A stretch of 5,109 bases of DNA, taken from NCBI GenBank assembly GCA_015493675.1, contig WGCR01000448.1, positions 1 to 5,109 of the forward strand, given 5' to 3'. The notes beneath the pieces are model-generated. The model was not told where the DNA came from. It saw only the letters and a program-made list of their open reading frames with translations, and ran no database searches. Within the stretch, counting starts at the first letter, position 1. Each line of letters starts with the position of its first letter. The position numbers and the translations under genes were made by a program. Source of the stretch: Anaerolineae bacterium. Its GTDB lineage: Bacteria > Chloroflexota > Anaerolineae > J102. Of the stretch, positions 1 through 5,109 are shown one piece after another.

Positions 1-324
1 GATCATCCCGTTCATCTCACCGACGCCACCTTCGATCAGATAGTGCAAAATGCGGATACGCCCGTGTTGGTGGATTTCTGGGCGCAATGGTGCGGCCCCT
101 GCCACATGATTGCGCCCGCAGTGGAGGCGCTGGCCAGTGAGTTCTCGGGCAGGCTGCTGGTGGGCAAATTGAACGTGGATGAGAATCCGCGCGTTGCCGC
201 CCGCTACGGCATCATGAGCATTCCCACGCTGCTGGTGTTCAAAAACGGGCGGGTGGTGGATCAGATCGTGGGCGCTCTGCCTGCTCCGGCTCTGCGCCAG
301 CGAGTGATGCAGCATCTCTCATAA
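1..324 (+). CDS. trxA: Thioredoxin, 5'-partial (start lies left of the window)
   Basis: This small cytoplasmic thiol-disulfide oxidoreductase would reduce protein disulfides and itself be reduced by thioredoxin reductase. The frame is open from base 1 and shows 107 codons before the TAA at 322-324. The redox site WCGPC is at visible residues 30-34 (Cys codons 91-93 and 100-102). The buried Asp of the VDFWA strand is residue 25, and the cis-proline loop SIPT (Pro75) follows. These are the key parts of a classical thioredoxin. E. coli thioredoxin is about 109 residues, so only a few N-terminal residues are missing. The GTG at 43-45 could be read as a start, but the in-frame codons before it (DHPVHLTDATFDQI) match the normal first strand and helix of the fold, so GTG is an internal Val. 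The gene converges on the thiolase and ends in a hairpin terminator. trxA is the conventional symbol; paralogues cannot be excluded. Confidence 0.93.
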   Translation, partial: DHPVHLTDATFDQIVQNADTPVLVDFWAQWCGPCHMIAPAVEALASEFSGRLLVGKLNVDENPRVAARYGIMSIPTLLVFKNGRVVDQIVGALPAPALRQRVMQHLS

Positions 325-385
325 AAACGCAGGTGACGACTGAAACCGGGCCTTTTCGGAAAGTCAGTCGTTACCTGCGTTTTTT
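323..385. terminator. Bidirectional intrinsic terminator between convergent genes
   Basis: A 21-bp inverted repeat pairs 323-343 with 364-384 around a 20-nt loop. The only non-Watson-Crick position is 335/372, a G-U pair in the + transcript and an A-C mismatch in the minus transcript. The outer pairs are A5/T5, so each transcript has a GC-rich stem followed by a U-run: six T at 380-385 on the + strand and five T on the minus strand. The left A-run overlaps the thioredoxin TAA stop, and the right arm ends 23 bp before the thiolase stop. The loop holds a further CCG/CGG pairing (346-348 with 357-359). The position and symmetry indicate one terminator serving both convergent genes. Confidence 0.9.
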
Positions 386-407
386 GTGGTCAGTGGCGGG
401 CTGACTC

Positions 408-1553
408 TCAGACGCCGAAGATGTGGGTGATGATGGTGGCGCCGGCGCCGCCCACACTCTGCATCATGGCGATTTCGGGATTGGGAAGCTGATTGGGACC
501 GGCCCGGCCCGTCAGTTGCAGCACGATCTCGCTGGTTTGGTAGAGCGCTGTGCCGCCGATGGGGTGGCCGCGGGCCTTGAGACCGCCCATGGTGGCGATG
601 GGAATATCGCCCTGCAGGCCGATGCGCATCTCTTGGGCCAGATGCCAGCCTTCGCCCTGTTTGGCGTAGCCAACCGCCTCCAGGATCATGGTCGCCATGA
701 TGCTGAAGGCGTCGTGCAGCTCGAAGAAGTCTATATCGCGGCGATGGACATTGGCATGGCGGAATGCTTTCAGGGCGGAGAGATGGGAGGCTTCCAGGAA
801 AAGGGGATCTGCCCGATCGAAGACGCGGAAGCGGTCGGTGGCAACGCCCGCGCCCAGGATTTTGACGGGGTTGGGCGAGTAGGCCCGGGCCTCCTCGGTG
901 GGGGCCAGCACCACCGCTGCTGCGCCGTCGCAGATGGGCGAGCTATCGAACAGGCGCAGGGGATATTGAATGATGCGGGAGGTTAGCACTTTCTCCCGGG
1001 TCACTTCCTTATCCTTGAACAGGGCGTTGGGATTGGTGCGGGCGTTGTTATGGGCATTGAGCGCGAAATTGACGAAGCCATCCTCAGGAACGTTGTATTT
1101 TTGCATGTACAACCGCATGATTTCGGCGTTTTTGCCGATGAGTGTATCGCCGTTGACCACTTCCAGCTCAGCGTCCAGCGCTTTGGCCAAAACCGGCGTG
1201 GGCACGCCGTCGCTCATCTTCTCCACGCCCACGGCAATAGCCAGGTCCGCCTCGCCGCTGGCCACAGCCAGATAGGCCATGCGCAGAGCCGCGGCGCCCG
1301 TGCCAGTGGCTGCACGTACATCCAGCGCCTCGATGCCTGAGAGCCCCGCTTCGTCCGCGATCAAGGTCGCTACGTGTTTTTGCCCCTGCAATTCATCCCC
1401 CAGCATATTGCCGGCAAAGAGTGCGTCTACCTGCTCCACCTCTGCATCTTTCATTGCCAGATGCACCACCCGGGCGGCCATTTGCCGCAGACTTTGTTGA
1501 GCTTGTTTTTGCACCGGTATTTGCCCGATGCCAACGATACTGACAGGTCTCAT
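408..1553 (-). CDS. Thiolase-family protein (SCP-x/archaeal-type) lacking the nucleophilic cysteine
   Basis: This is a 381-residue thiolase-fold protein, close to the usual 380-400 for single-domain thiolases. Recognisable parts in order: N-terminal VSIVGIGQIPV strand and turn; AGNMLGDELQGQ (47-58); the nucleophile-loop region at 78-92; AVGVEKMSDG (107-116); SSPICDGAAAVVLAP (204-218); ELHDAF with His280; GGLKARGHPIGG (323-334) with His330; and a C-terminal QSVGGAGAT (365-373). The ELHDAF and VGGAG forms are those of SCP-x/archaeal acetoacetyl-CoA thiolases rather than FadA/AtoB. By family knowledge such enzymes cleave or condense acyl-CoAs through a Cys thioester, within an AAC(G/A)SGG-like loop. 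Here the equivalent stretch reads AATGTGA, with Thr83 (codon ACT at 1305-1307) at the Cys position. The protein may therefore be inactive, regulatory or altered in chemistry. The frame is intact and an SD precedes the ATG, so it is not a decayed gene. No DUF35 OB-fold partner or HMG-CoA synthase gene is visible beside it. Substrate unknown. Confidence 0.88.
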   Translation of the reverse strand: MRPVSIVGIGQIPVQKQAQQSLRQMAARVVHLAMKDAEVEQVDALFAGNMLGDELQGQKHVATLIADEAGLSGIEALDVRAATGTGAAALRMAYLAVASGEADLAIAVGVEKMSDGVPTPVLAKALDAELEVVNGDTLIGKNAEIMRLYMQKYNVPEDGFVNFALNAHNNARTNPNALFKDKEVTREKVLTSRIIQYPLRLFDSSPICDGAAAVVLAPTEEARAYSPNPVKILGAGVATDRFRVFDRADPLFLEASHLSALKAFRHANVHRRDIDFFELHDAFSIMATMILEAVGYAKQGEGWHLAQEMRIGLQGDIPIATMGGLKARGHPIGGTALYQTSEIVLQLTGRAGPNQLPNPEIAMMQSVGGAGATIITHIFGV

Positions 1554-1558
1554 AGTCG

Positions 1559-1562
1559 CCTC
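1559..1562 (-). promoter_or_regulatory. Shine-Dalgarno site of the thiolase gene
   Basis: On the minus strand GAGG lies 5 nt before the ATG at 1551-1553, within AATGAGGCGACTATG. This supports the chosen start, which also matches the usual short N-terminus before the first thiolase strand. Confidence 0.75.
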
Positions 1563-1627
1563 ATTGGGGCCAGTAGAAGTCGAGAGATGTTTGGATGAAG
1601 ATAGTGTGGCATATTGTGACGATGCAG

Positions 1628-1646
1628 GCAGCCTGGTCGCAGCCTG
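1628..1646. repeat. Short tandem direct repeat GCAGCCTG, 11-bp spacing
   Basis: GCAGCCTG occurs at 1628-1635 and again at 1639-1646, offset by 11 bp, about one helical turn. The same spot contains a small inverted repeat, GCAGGC (1624-1629) with GCCTGC (1642-1647). It sits about 75-95 bp upstream of the thiolase ATG, where a regulator could bind. The repeat is short enough to be chance, so any operator role is speculative. Confidence 0.35.
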
Positions 1647-1722
1647 CTATTTTGCAACGCTCGATTCGTGGGCCGAGTCCGATTTTCTTGTCTATTTGAC
1701 GCTAACTTACTTTGGCTTTTTT

Positions 1723-1835
1723 GGATTTCAGGGGATTGACTGCTTTTTATGACCTCCGGGAGGTGGACGAAAACCGCCCGGCCAAGCCAAAAGCTACTCG
1801 TCCACCTCCCGGAGGTCGGGAGACCCCTGAATTCC
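1723..1835. repeat. Nested inverted repeat with perfect 20-bp inner stem (cruciform-like element)
   Basis: The inner arms 1751-1770 (GACCTCCGGGAGGTGGACGA) and 1798-1817 are exact reverse complements around a 27-nt loop. Each arm also contains its own near-perfect palindrome, ACCTCC-N-GGAGGT. An outer pair flanks this: 1723-1734 (GGATTTCAGGGG) matches the complement of 1824-1835 at 11 of 12 positions. The inner spacers are unequal (16 and 6 nt). A single transcript could fold into one long hairpin, or each arm into its own small hairpin. It lies about 170 bp past the serA stop and about 170-280 bp before the thiolase ATG. No U-run follows the stem on either strand, so it is not a classical intrinsic terminator. 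It could be a U-less terminator, an mRNA 3'-end stabiliser for argS-serA, or a copy of a dispersed palindromic repeat. Confidence 0.85.
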
Positions 1836-1987
1836 TGTTGAGTCCTTACTTTTTACTCATCGGCCAGTGCTCGCTGTCAGCCATCCTCTGATTGAAATCG
1901 AGTTGTTGAGCGCTGCGGGCTGAAAGGCGACCTCCGCCGCTTGCTCTCCCGATCGAAGTATAGAATCCGGGCGAGCCTGTTTTCTCC

Positions 1988-3571
1988 TCACAGGGTGATC
2001 GTGCGGGCTCTGAAATCTTCGCCCAACACCGCATTGATTTCGGGCAGCAGGGCGGCCGGGATGACTTCGTCGGTCTTGATGACGATGATAGCGACCCCGC
2101 GCGGGGTGGAACGCCCCACGTGCATGAAGGCGATGTTGATATCGTTTCGCCCCAACAGCATTCCCAGATGGCCGATAACGCCCGGTTTATCCCGATGCCA
2201 GGAAACCAGATAATGTCCGTCCGGAGGGAATTCCACCCAGCGGTCGGCCACCGCCACGATGTAAGGCTCGCCATGCAGCACGCTGCCCTTGACGCTGGCC
2301 TTCTGGTCTCCCGCCCGCACCGTCAGCGTTACCATGTTCTCATAGCGTTCATAGTGATGGCGCTGGCGGTATTCCGAAACGATGACGCCGCGGCTGTGAG
2401 CAATGAAATCTGCGTTGACTACATTGACCCGCTCTTCCACGACGCCCGCCAGCAAGCCGCGCAGCGCGGCCGCTTGCAGGATTTTGGTGTCGTACTCAGC
2501 CAGGGGGCCGTAGACCGTCAATTCCACCCGTTCCGCTTGCATGGGCTGGAACTGTTGCAGGAATCGGGCCATTTTTTCTACCAGTCCGATGAAGGGCGAA
2601 ATGAATTCGATGTCGGTGCTGGGGATGAGAGGCGCATTGATGGCGTAACGGACAGGCCGATCATTGAGCGCTTCGATGACTTGTGCGGCGGCGTCCAGGG
2701 CCACCTGATATTGAGCCTCGGTGGTGGAGCCGCCGATGTGCGGCGTGAGGATGATTTTGGGGTGCGTTCGCAGAGGCGATTCCGCGGGCAGAGGCTCTTG
2801 CTCGAATACATCCAGCGCCGCCCCGGCCAGTTGGCCCGCATCCAGCGCCGCCAACAGATCAGCTTCGCTGATGACGCCGCCGCGAGAGGTGTTGATGAGT
2901 CTGGCGCCGGGCTTCACCTTTGCCAGCATCTCCGCATTGATCAGGCGCTTGGTGGCGTCATTCAGGGGCAGATGCAGGGAAATGAAATCGCTGCGGGCCA
3001 GCAAGTCGTCGATAGACGCCAGTTCCGCGCCCATTTTACTCGCGTAATCCGCGGTCACATAGGGATCATAGGCCAGGATAGTCATACCCAGGCCCGCGGC
3101 CCGGCGGCATATATGTCCGGCCACCCGGCCCAATCCTATCAGCCCCAGGGTCTTGTTGCAGATTTCCACGCCCATGAATGCTTTGCGATTCCACGCTCCC
3201 GCCCGCATGGAGCGATGGGCCTCGGCCACGTTGCGGGCCAGCGCCAGCATCAGGGCGATGCTGTGCTCCGCGGCGGCGGCCACGTTGCCGGTGGGCGCAT
3301 TGGCGACGATGACGCCCGCCTGGGTGGCGGCGGGGATGTCGATATTGTCAACGCCGACGCCGGCGCGGGCGATGACCTTCAGGTTTTTGGCGGCGGCGAT
3401 GACGTCAGCCGTCACCTTGGCGCCGCTACGGATGATCAACGCGTCGTATGCGGGGATGGTAGCGATGAGTTCTGTGGGAGAAAGTCCCGTGCGCACCGTC
3501 ACATCCAGGCCCGCCTCTCGCAGGAGGTTCAGGCCTGCCTCGGCCAGAGGATCAGAAACAAGAACTTTCAT
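1988..3571 (-). CDS. serA: D-3-phosphoglycerate dehydrogenase, long form with ACT domain
   Basis: This enzyme oxidises 3-phosphoglycerate to 3-phosphohydroxypyruvate with NAD+, the first step of serine synthesis, in the cytoplasm. The 527-residue length fits the long SerA class. Order: substrate-binding half (1-95, with RSGAKVT and ARAGVGVDNID); NAD-binding Rossmann domain with GLGRVAG at 146-152 and Asp169 ending the second strand (AYDP); catalytic Arg230 (NTSRGG), Glu259 (FEQEP) and His278 (TPHIGG); an intervening (ASB) domain at about 320-445; and a C-terminal ACT domain at about 455-527 with HRDKPGVIG. ACT domains of this family often sense serine, so feedback control is plausible but not shown. 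I chose ATG at 3569-3571 because GAGG precedes it by 6 nt and MKVLVSDPL is the normal N-terminus. An in-frame GTG 12 bp earlier (3581-3583) overlaps that SD. The third Gly of the nucleotide-binding GxGxxG is Ala151. The gene starts 13 bp after argS, in a probable operon. Confidence 0.95.
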   Translation of the reverse strand: MKVLVSDPLAEAGLNLLREAGLDVTVRTGLSPTELIATIPAYDALIIRSGAKVTADVIAAAKNLKVIARAGVGVDNIDIPAATQAGVIVANAPTGNVAAAAEHSIALMLALARNVAEAHRSMRAGAWNRKAFMGVEICNKTLGLIGLGRVAGHICRRAAGLGMTILAYDPYVTADYASKMGAELASIDDLLARSDFISLHLPLNDATKRLINAEMLAKVKPGARLINTSRGGVISEADLLAALDAGQLAGAALDVFEQEPLPAESPLRTHPKIILTPHIGGSTTEAQYQVALDAAAQVIEALNDRPVRYAINAPLIPSTDIEFISPFIGLVEKMARFLQQFQPMQAERVELTVYGPLAEYDTKILQAAALRGLLAGVVEERVNVVNADFIAHSRGVIVSEYRQRHHYERYENMVTLTVRAGDQKASVKGSVLHGEPYIVAVADRWVEFPPDGHYLVSWHRDKPGVIGHLGMLLGRNDINIAFMHVGRSTPRGVAIIVIKTDEVIPAALLPEINAVLGEDFRARTITL

Positions 3572-3577
3572 GGTCTG

Positions 3578-3581
3578 CCTC
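3578..3581 (-). promoter_or_regulatory. Shine-Dalgarno site that fixes the serA start
   Basis: On the minus strand GAGG lies 6 nt before ATG 3569-3571, just after the argS TGA (3585-3587). Its position favours this ATG over the GTG at 3581-3583, which would have no SD of its own at proper spacing and would add four atypical residues (MRQT). The closeness to the argS stop is compatible with translational coupling. Confidence 0.7.
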
Positions 3582-3584
3582 ACA

Positions 3585-5109
3585 TCACATTTTTTCGGGA
3601 GCGGACATGCCCATAAGGCTCAACACATACGCCAGGGTGGTTTTGGTGGCCAGCGTCAGCATCAACCTGGCTTCGGTCAGCTCTTTCTGTTCGGGATCGT
3701 CAGAAAGAACGCGGCAGTGTCCGTAGAAATTGGTAAAGGTCTTTGCCAGATCCAGGGCGTAATGCGGCAGGTGATGCGGAGATAGGCGTTCCACCGCATT
3801 GACCACGATTTCGGGGAGTTGCAGCATCTTGCGAAGCAACGCCAGCTCCTCGGAGCAGGTCAGCAAATCCAGGTGATCGCTGCCCGGGGTCAGGCCCGCG
3901 GCTTCGGCTTTACGTAAAATCGAGGCGACGCGGGCGTGAGCGTACTGGATGTAGTAAACCGGATTTTCGCTGTTCTGGGCCACCGCCAGATCGATATCGA
4001 AGTCGATGCGGGCCTCGTTGGAGTGGCTGAGCAGGAAATAGCGGGCCGCGTCCGCGCCCACCTCCTCCAGCACCTCGCGCATGGTGACGATCTCGCCCGC
4101 TCGCTTGGAGATTTTGATTTCTTTCCCGCCGCGCTTGAGCGTCACCAGATCGTAGAGCACGATGGTCAGGCGCTCGGGGTCGATGCCCAGGGCCTTCATG
4201 GTGCCGGGCAGACGCGCCGCCTGATTCTGATGATCCACCGCCCATACGTTGATCACCCAATCGAAGCCGCGTACGATGAATTTGTTGTAGTGATAGGCGA
4301 TGTCGCTGGCGAAATAGCCGGGCTCGCCGTTGGATCGAATGAACACCTCGTCCCGATCGCTTTTGAGATATTTGCTGGCCCGAAACCAAACCGCGCCATC
4401 CTTCTCATACAGATCATCCTGCTCCCGCAAAATAGCGTACACCCGGTCGAAATCACCGTTGTCATATAGACTCTGTTCCGAGAACCAAGCGTCGAAATGC
4501 ACGTTCATCAGGGCCAGATCATGTTCCAGCTCGGCCAGCACGATTTTCAGTCCCAGCTCACGAAAGCGGGCGGGGATTTCCTCATCGGGCAGGGACAGCA
4601 GGGTGTCGCCGTAGGCGGCCTTGATTTTTTCAGCATAGTCGATCATGTATGCGCCCGGGTAGCCGTCGGAGGGAATAGTCACATCCATGCCGAAAAGCTG
4701 TTGGTAGCGCCGCCACAGCGTTCTGGCAAAGGTCTTCATCTGGGCGCCGCGATCGTTGACATAGTATTCCCGCTGCACCTGATAGCCGCTGTTCTCCAGC
4801 AGTCGCGAAAGTGCGTCGCCGATAGCCGCATTGCGAGCGCCGCCGAAATGTAGCGGGCCGGTGGGATTGGCGCTGACGAATTCGACCTGCACCTTCTTGC
4901 CGCCACCCAGGTCTATTTTATAGTAGTCCGGGCCATCCTGGGCGATAGCGCCCGCCTGCCGGGCCAGCCACGGTGATGACAGATGCAGATTGATGAATCC
5001 GGGCTTGGCGATCTCCGCCCGTTCCAGAAATTCTGCATCGGGCAGGCGTTTGATCAGGATTTCACCGATCTGCATGGGGGCGAGTTTGCCCGCCTGCTGC
5101 GCCTTGAGC
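3585..5109 (-). CDS. argS: Arginyl-tRNA synthetase, 5'-partial (N-terminus beyond right edge)
   Basis: ArgRS is a class I aminoacyl-tRNA synthetase that attaches arginine to tRNA-Arg using ATP and needs the tRNA for amino-acid activation. The frame is open to the window edge: 507 codons are visible. The ATG at 5073-5075 is internal, because the 11 codons before it (LKAQQAGKLAP) continue the N-terminal add-on domain. With a usual length of about 550-590, roughly 45 or more residues are missing. Visible parts: the end of the N-terminal domain (AKPGFINLHL); the catalytic entry VEFVSANPTGPLHFGGARN, where the HIGH motif reads HFGG (4839-4850); YYVNDRGAQM; a KMSKS-like KISKR (4101-4115) followed by AGEIVTMREVLEEVG; DAARYFL; then the DALR anticodon-binding domain beginning near NPVYYIQYAHAR and ending MGMSAPEKM. 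This matches the Bacillus-like ArgRS group. It is upstream of serA and 13 bp from it, probably co-transcribed. Confidence 0.95.
   Translation of the reverse strand, partial: LKAQQAGKLAPMQIGEILIKRLPDAEFLERAEIAKPGFINLHLSSPWLARQAGAIAQDGPDYYKIDLGGGKKVQVEFVSANPTGPLHFGGARNAAIGDALSRLLENSGYQVQREYYVNDRGAQMKTFARTLWRRYQQLFGMDVTIPSDGYPGAYMIDYAEKIKAAYGDTLLSLPDEEIPARFRELGLKIVLAELEHDLALMNVHFDAWFSEQSLYDNGDFDRVYAILREQDDLYEKDGAVWFRASKYLKSDRDEVFIRSNGEPGYFASDIAYHYNKFIVRGFDWVINVWAVDHQNQAARLPGTMKALGIDPERLTIVLYDLVTLKRGGKEIKISKRAGEIVTMREVLEEVGADAARYFLLSHSNEARIDFDIDLAVAQNSENPVYYIQYAHARVASILRKAEAAGLTPGSDHLDLLTCSEELALLRKMLQLPEIVVNAVERLSPHHLPHYALDLAKTFTNFYGHCRVLSDDPEQKELTEARLMLTLATKTTLAYVLSLMGMSAPEKM

Larger units (their letters stand above)
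1554..1987. other. 434-bp non-coding gap between serA and the thiolase gene
   Basis: No credible gene lies here. The gap holds the nested inverted repeat at 1723-1835, an AT-rich stretch at about 1681-1750 that contrasts with the GC-rich coding DNA, a short direct repeat at 1628-1646, and the thiolase SD. The thiolase promoter is expected here, most simply left of the palindrome (1560-1720, reading leftward). I found no pair of -35 and -10 boxes with good spacing, so none is called. Just after the serA stop, 1849-1987 shows only weak 4-bp hairpins and no intrinsic terminator with a U-run. The minus strand does contain TATACT near 1941-1946, but no matching -35 box. Confidence 0.7.

Noticed and set aside
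423..986. A 187-codon + strand frame antisense to the thiolase
   Set aside because: It resembles no family, is Gly/Ala/His-rich, and lies wholly within the thiolase coding region; it is a shadow frame.
1696..1760. TTGACG (1696) and TTGACT (1736) on the + strand as promoter -35 boxes
   Set aside because: No TATAAT-like box lies at 16-18 bp, and no + strand gene follows.
1846..1884. Possible 12-residue leader peptide (MADSEHWPMSKK) before the nested palindrome, as in attenuation
   Set aside because: The GAGG directly abuts the ATG with no spacing, there is no run of one regulatory amino acid, and the downstream gene is not biosynthetic. Chance is the better explanation.
1926..1990. Intrinsic terminator or promoter immediately after serA
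   Set aside because: Only 4-bp stems such as GGCG/CGCC, without a real U-run, are present, and TATACT on the minus strand lacks a -35 partner at proper spacing.
1846..2274. A 142-codon minus-strand frame overlapping the serA 3' end and running into the gap
   Set aside because: Most of it is serA read in another frame (Ser/Arg/Trp-rich). Only the last part is outside serA and shows no motif.
3572..3584. T-box or serine-responsive leader before serA
   Set aside because: Only 13 bp separate argS and serA, leaving no room for a riboswitch; any such leader would be upstream of argS, outside the window.
2120..3616. A 498-codon open frame on the + strand antisense to serA
   Set aside because: It mirrors serA codon by codon, has low-complexity composition rich in Gly, Arg, Gln and His, no recognisable domain, and serA on the other strand has every family motif. 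It is a shadow of GC-biased codon use.

Overview
This 5.1 kb window comes from a moderately GC-rich bacterial chromosome. It carries four ordinary cellular genes and no sign of a phage, IS element, CRISPR array or defence system. Several proteins have the sequence style of Chloroflexota/Anaerolineae: an SCP-x/archaeal-type thiolase, a long 3-phosphoglycerate dehydrogenase, and a Bacillus-like ArgRS with an unusual HIGH motif. That placement is an impression from protein style, not a search result.

Layout: the left edge holds the end of a thioredoxin gene on the + strand (1-324, start outside the window). It converges on a minus-strand thiolase gene (408-1553). A strong symmetric hairpin with T-runs on both sides (323-385) lies between the two stop codons and looks like a shared bidirectional terminator. 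Upstream of the thiolase is a 434-bp non-coding gap (1554-1987). It contains an AT-rich stretch and a striking nested inverted repeat (1723-1835) whose 20-bp inner arms are perfect and are themselves palindromic. Beyond it, argS (3585 to the right edge, N-terminus outside the window) and serA (1988-3571) run leftward. They are 13 bp apart, so they very probably share a transcript.

Functionally the genes are housekeeping: thiol-disulfide exchange (thioredoxin), tRNA-Arg charging (ArgRS), the first step of serine synthesis (SerA), and an acyl-CoA-type thiolase fold of unknown substrate. argS and serA look like an amino-acid/translation operon. The thiolase is separated from it by the palindromic gap and probably has its own transcription start, although I could not identify a convincing promoter.

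The most interesting points are the thiolase, which has Thr where the family's nucleophilic Cys belongs (residue 83), and the nested palindrome in the serA-thiolase gap. Less strong are the HFGG form of the ArgRS HIGH motif and two start-site corrections (thioredoxin and serA). I did not find a convincing new multi-gene system here.
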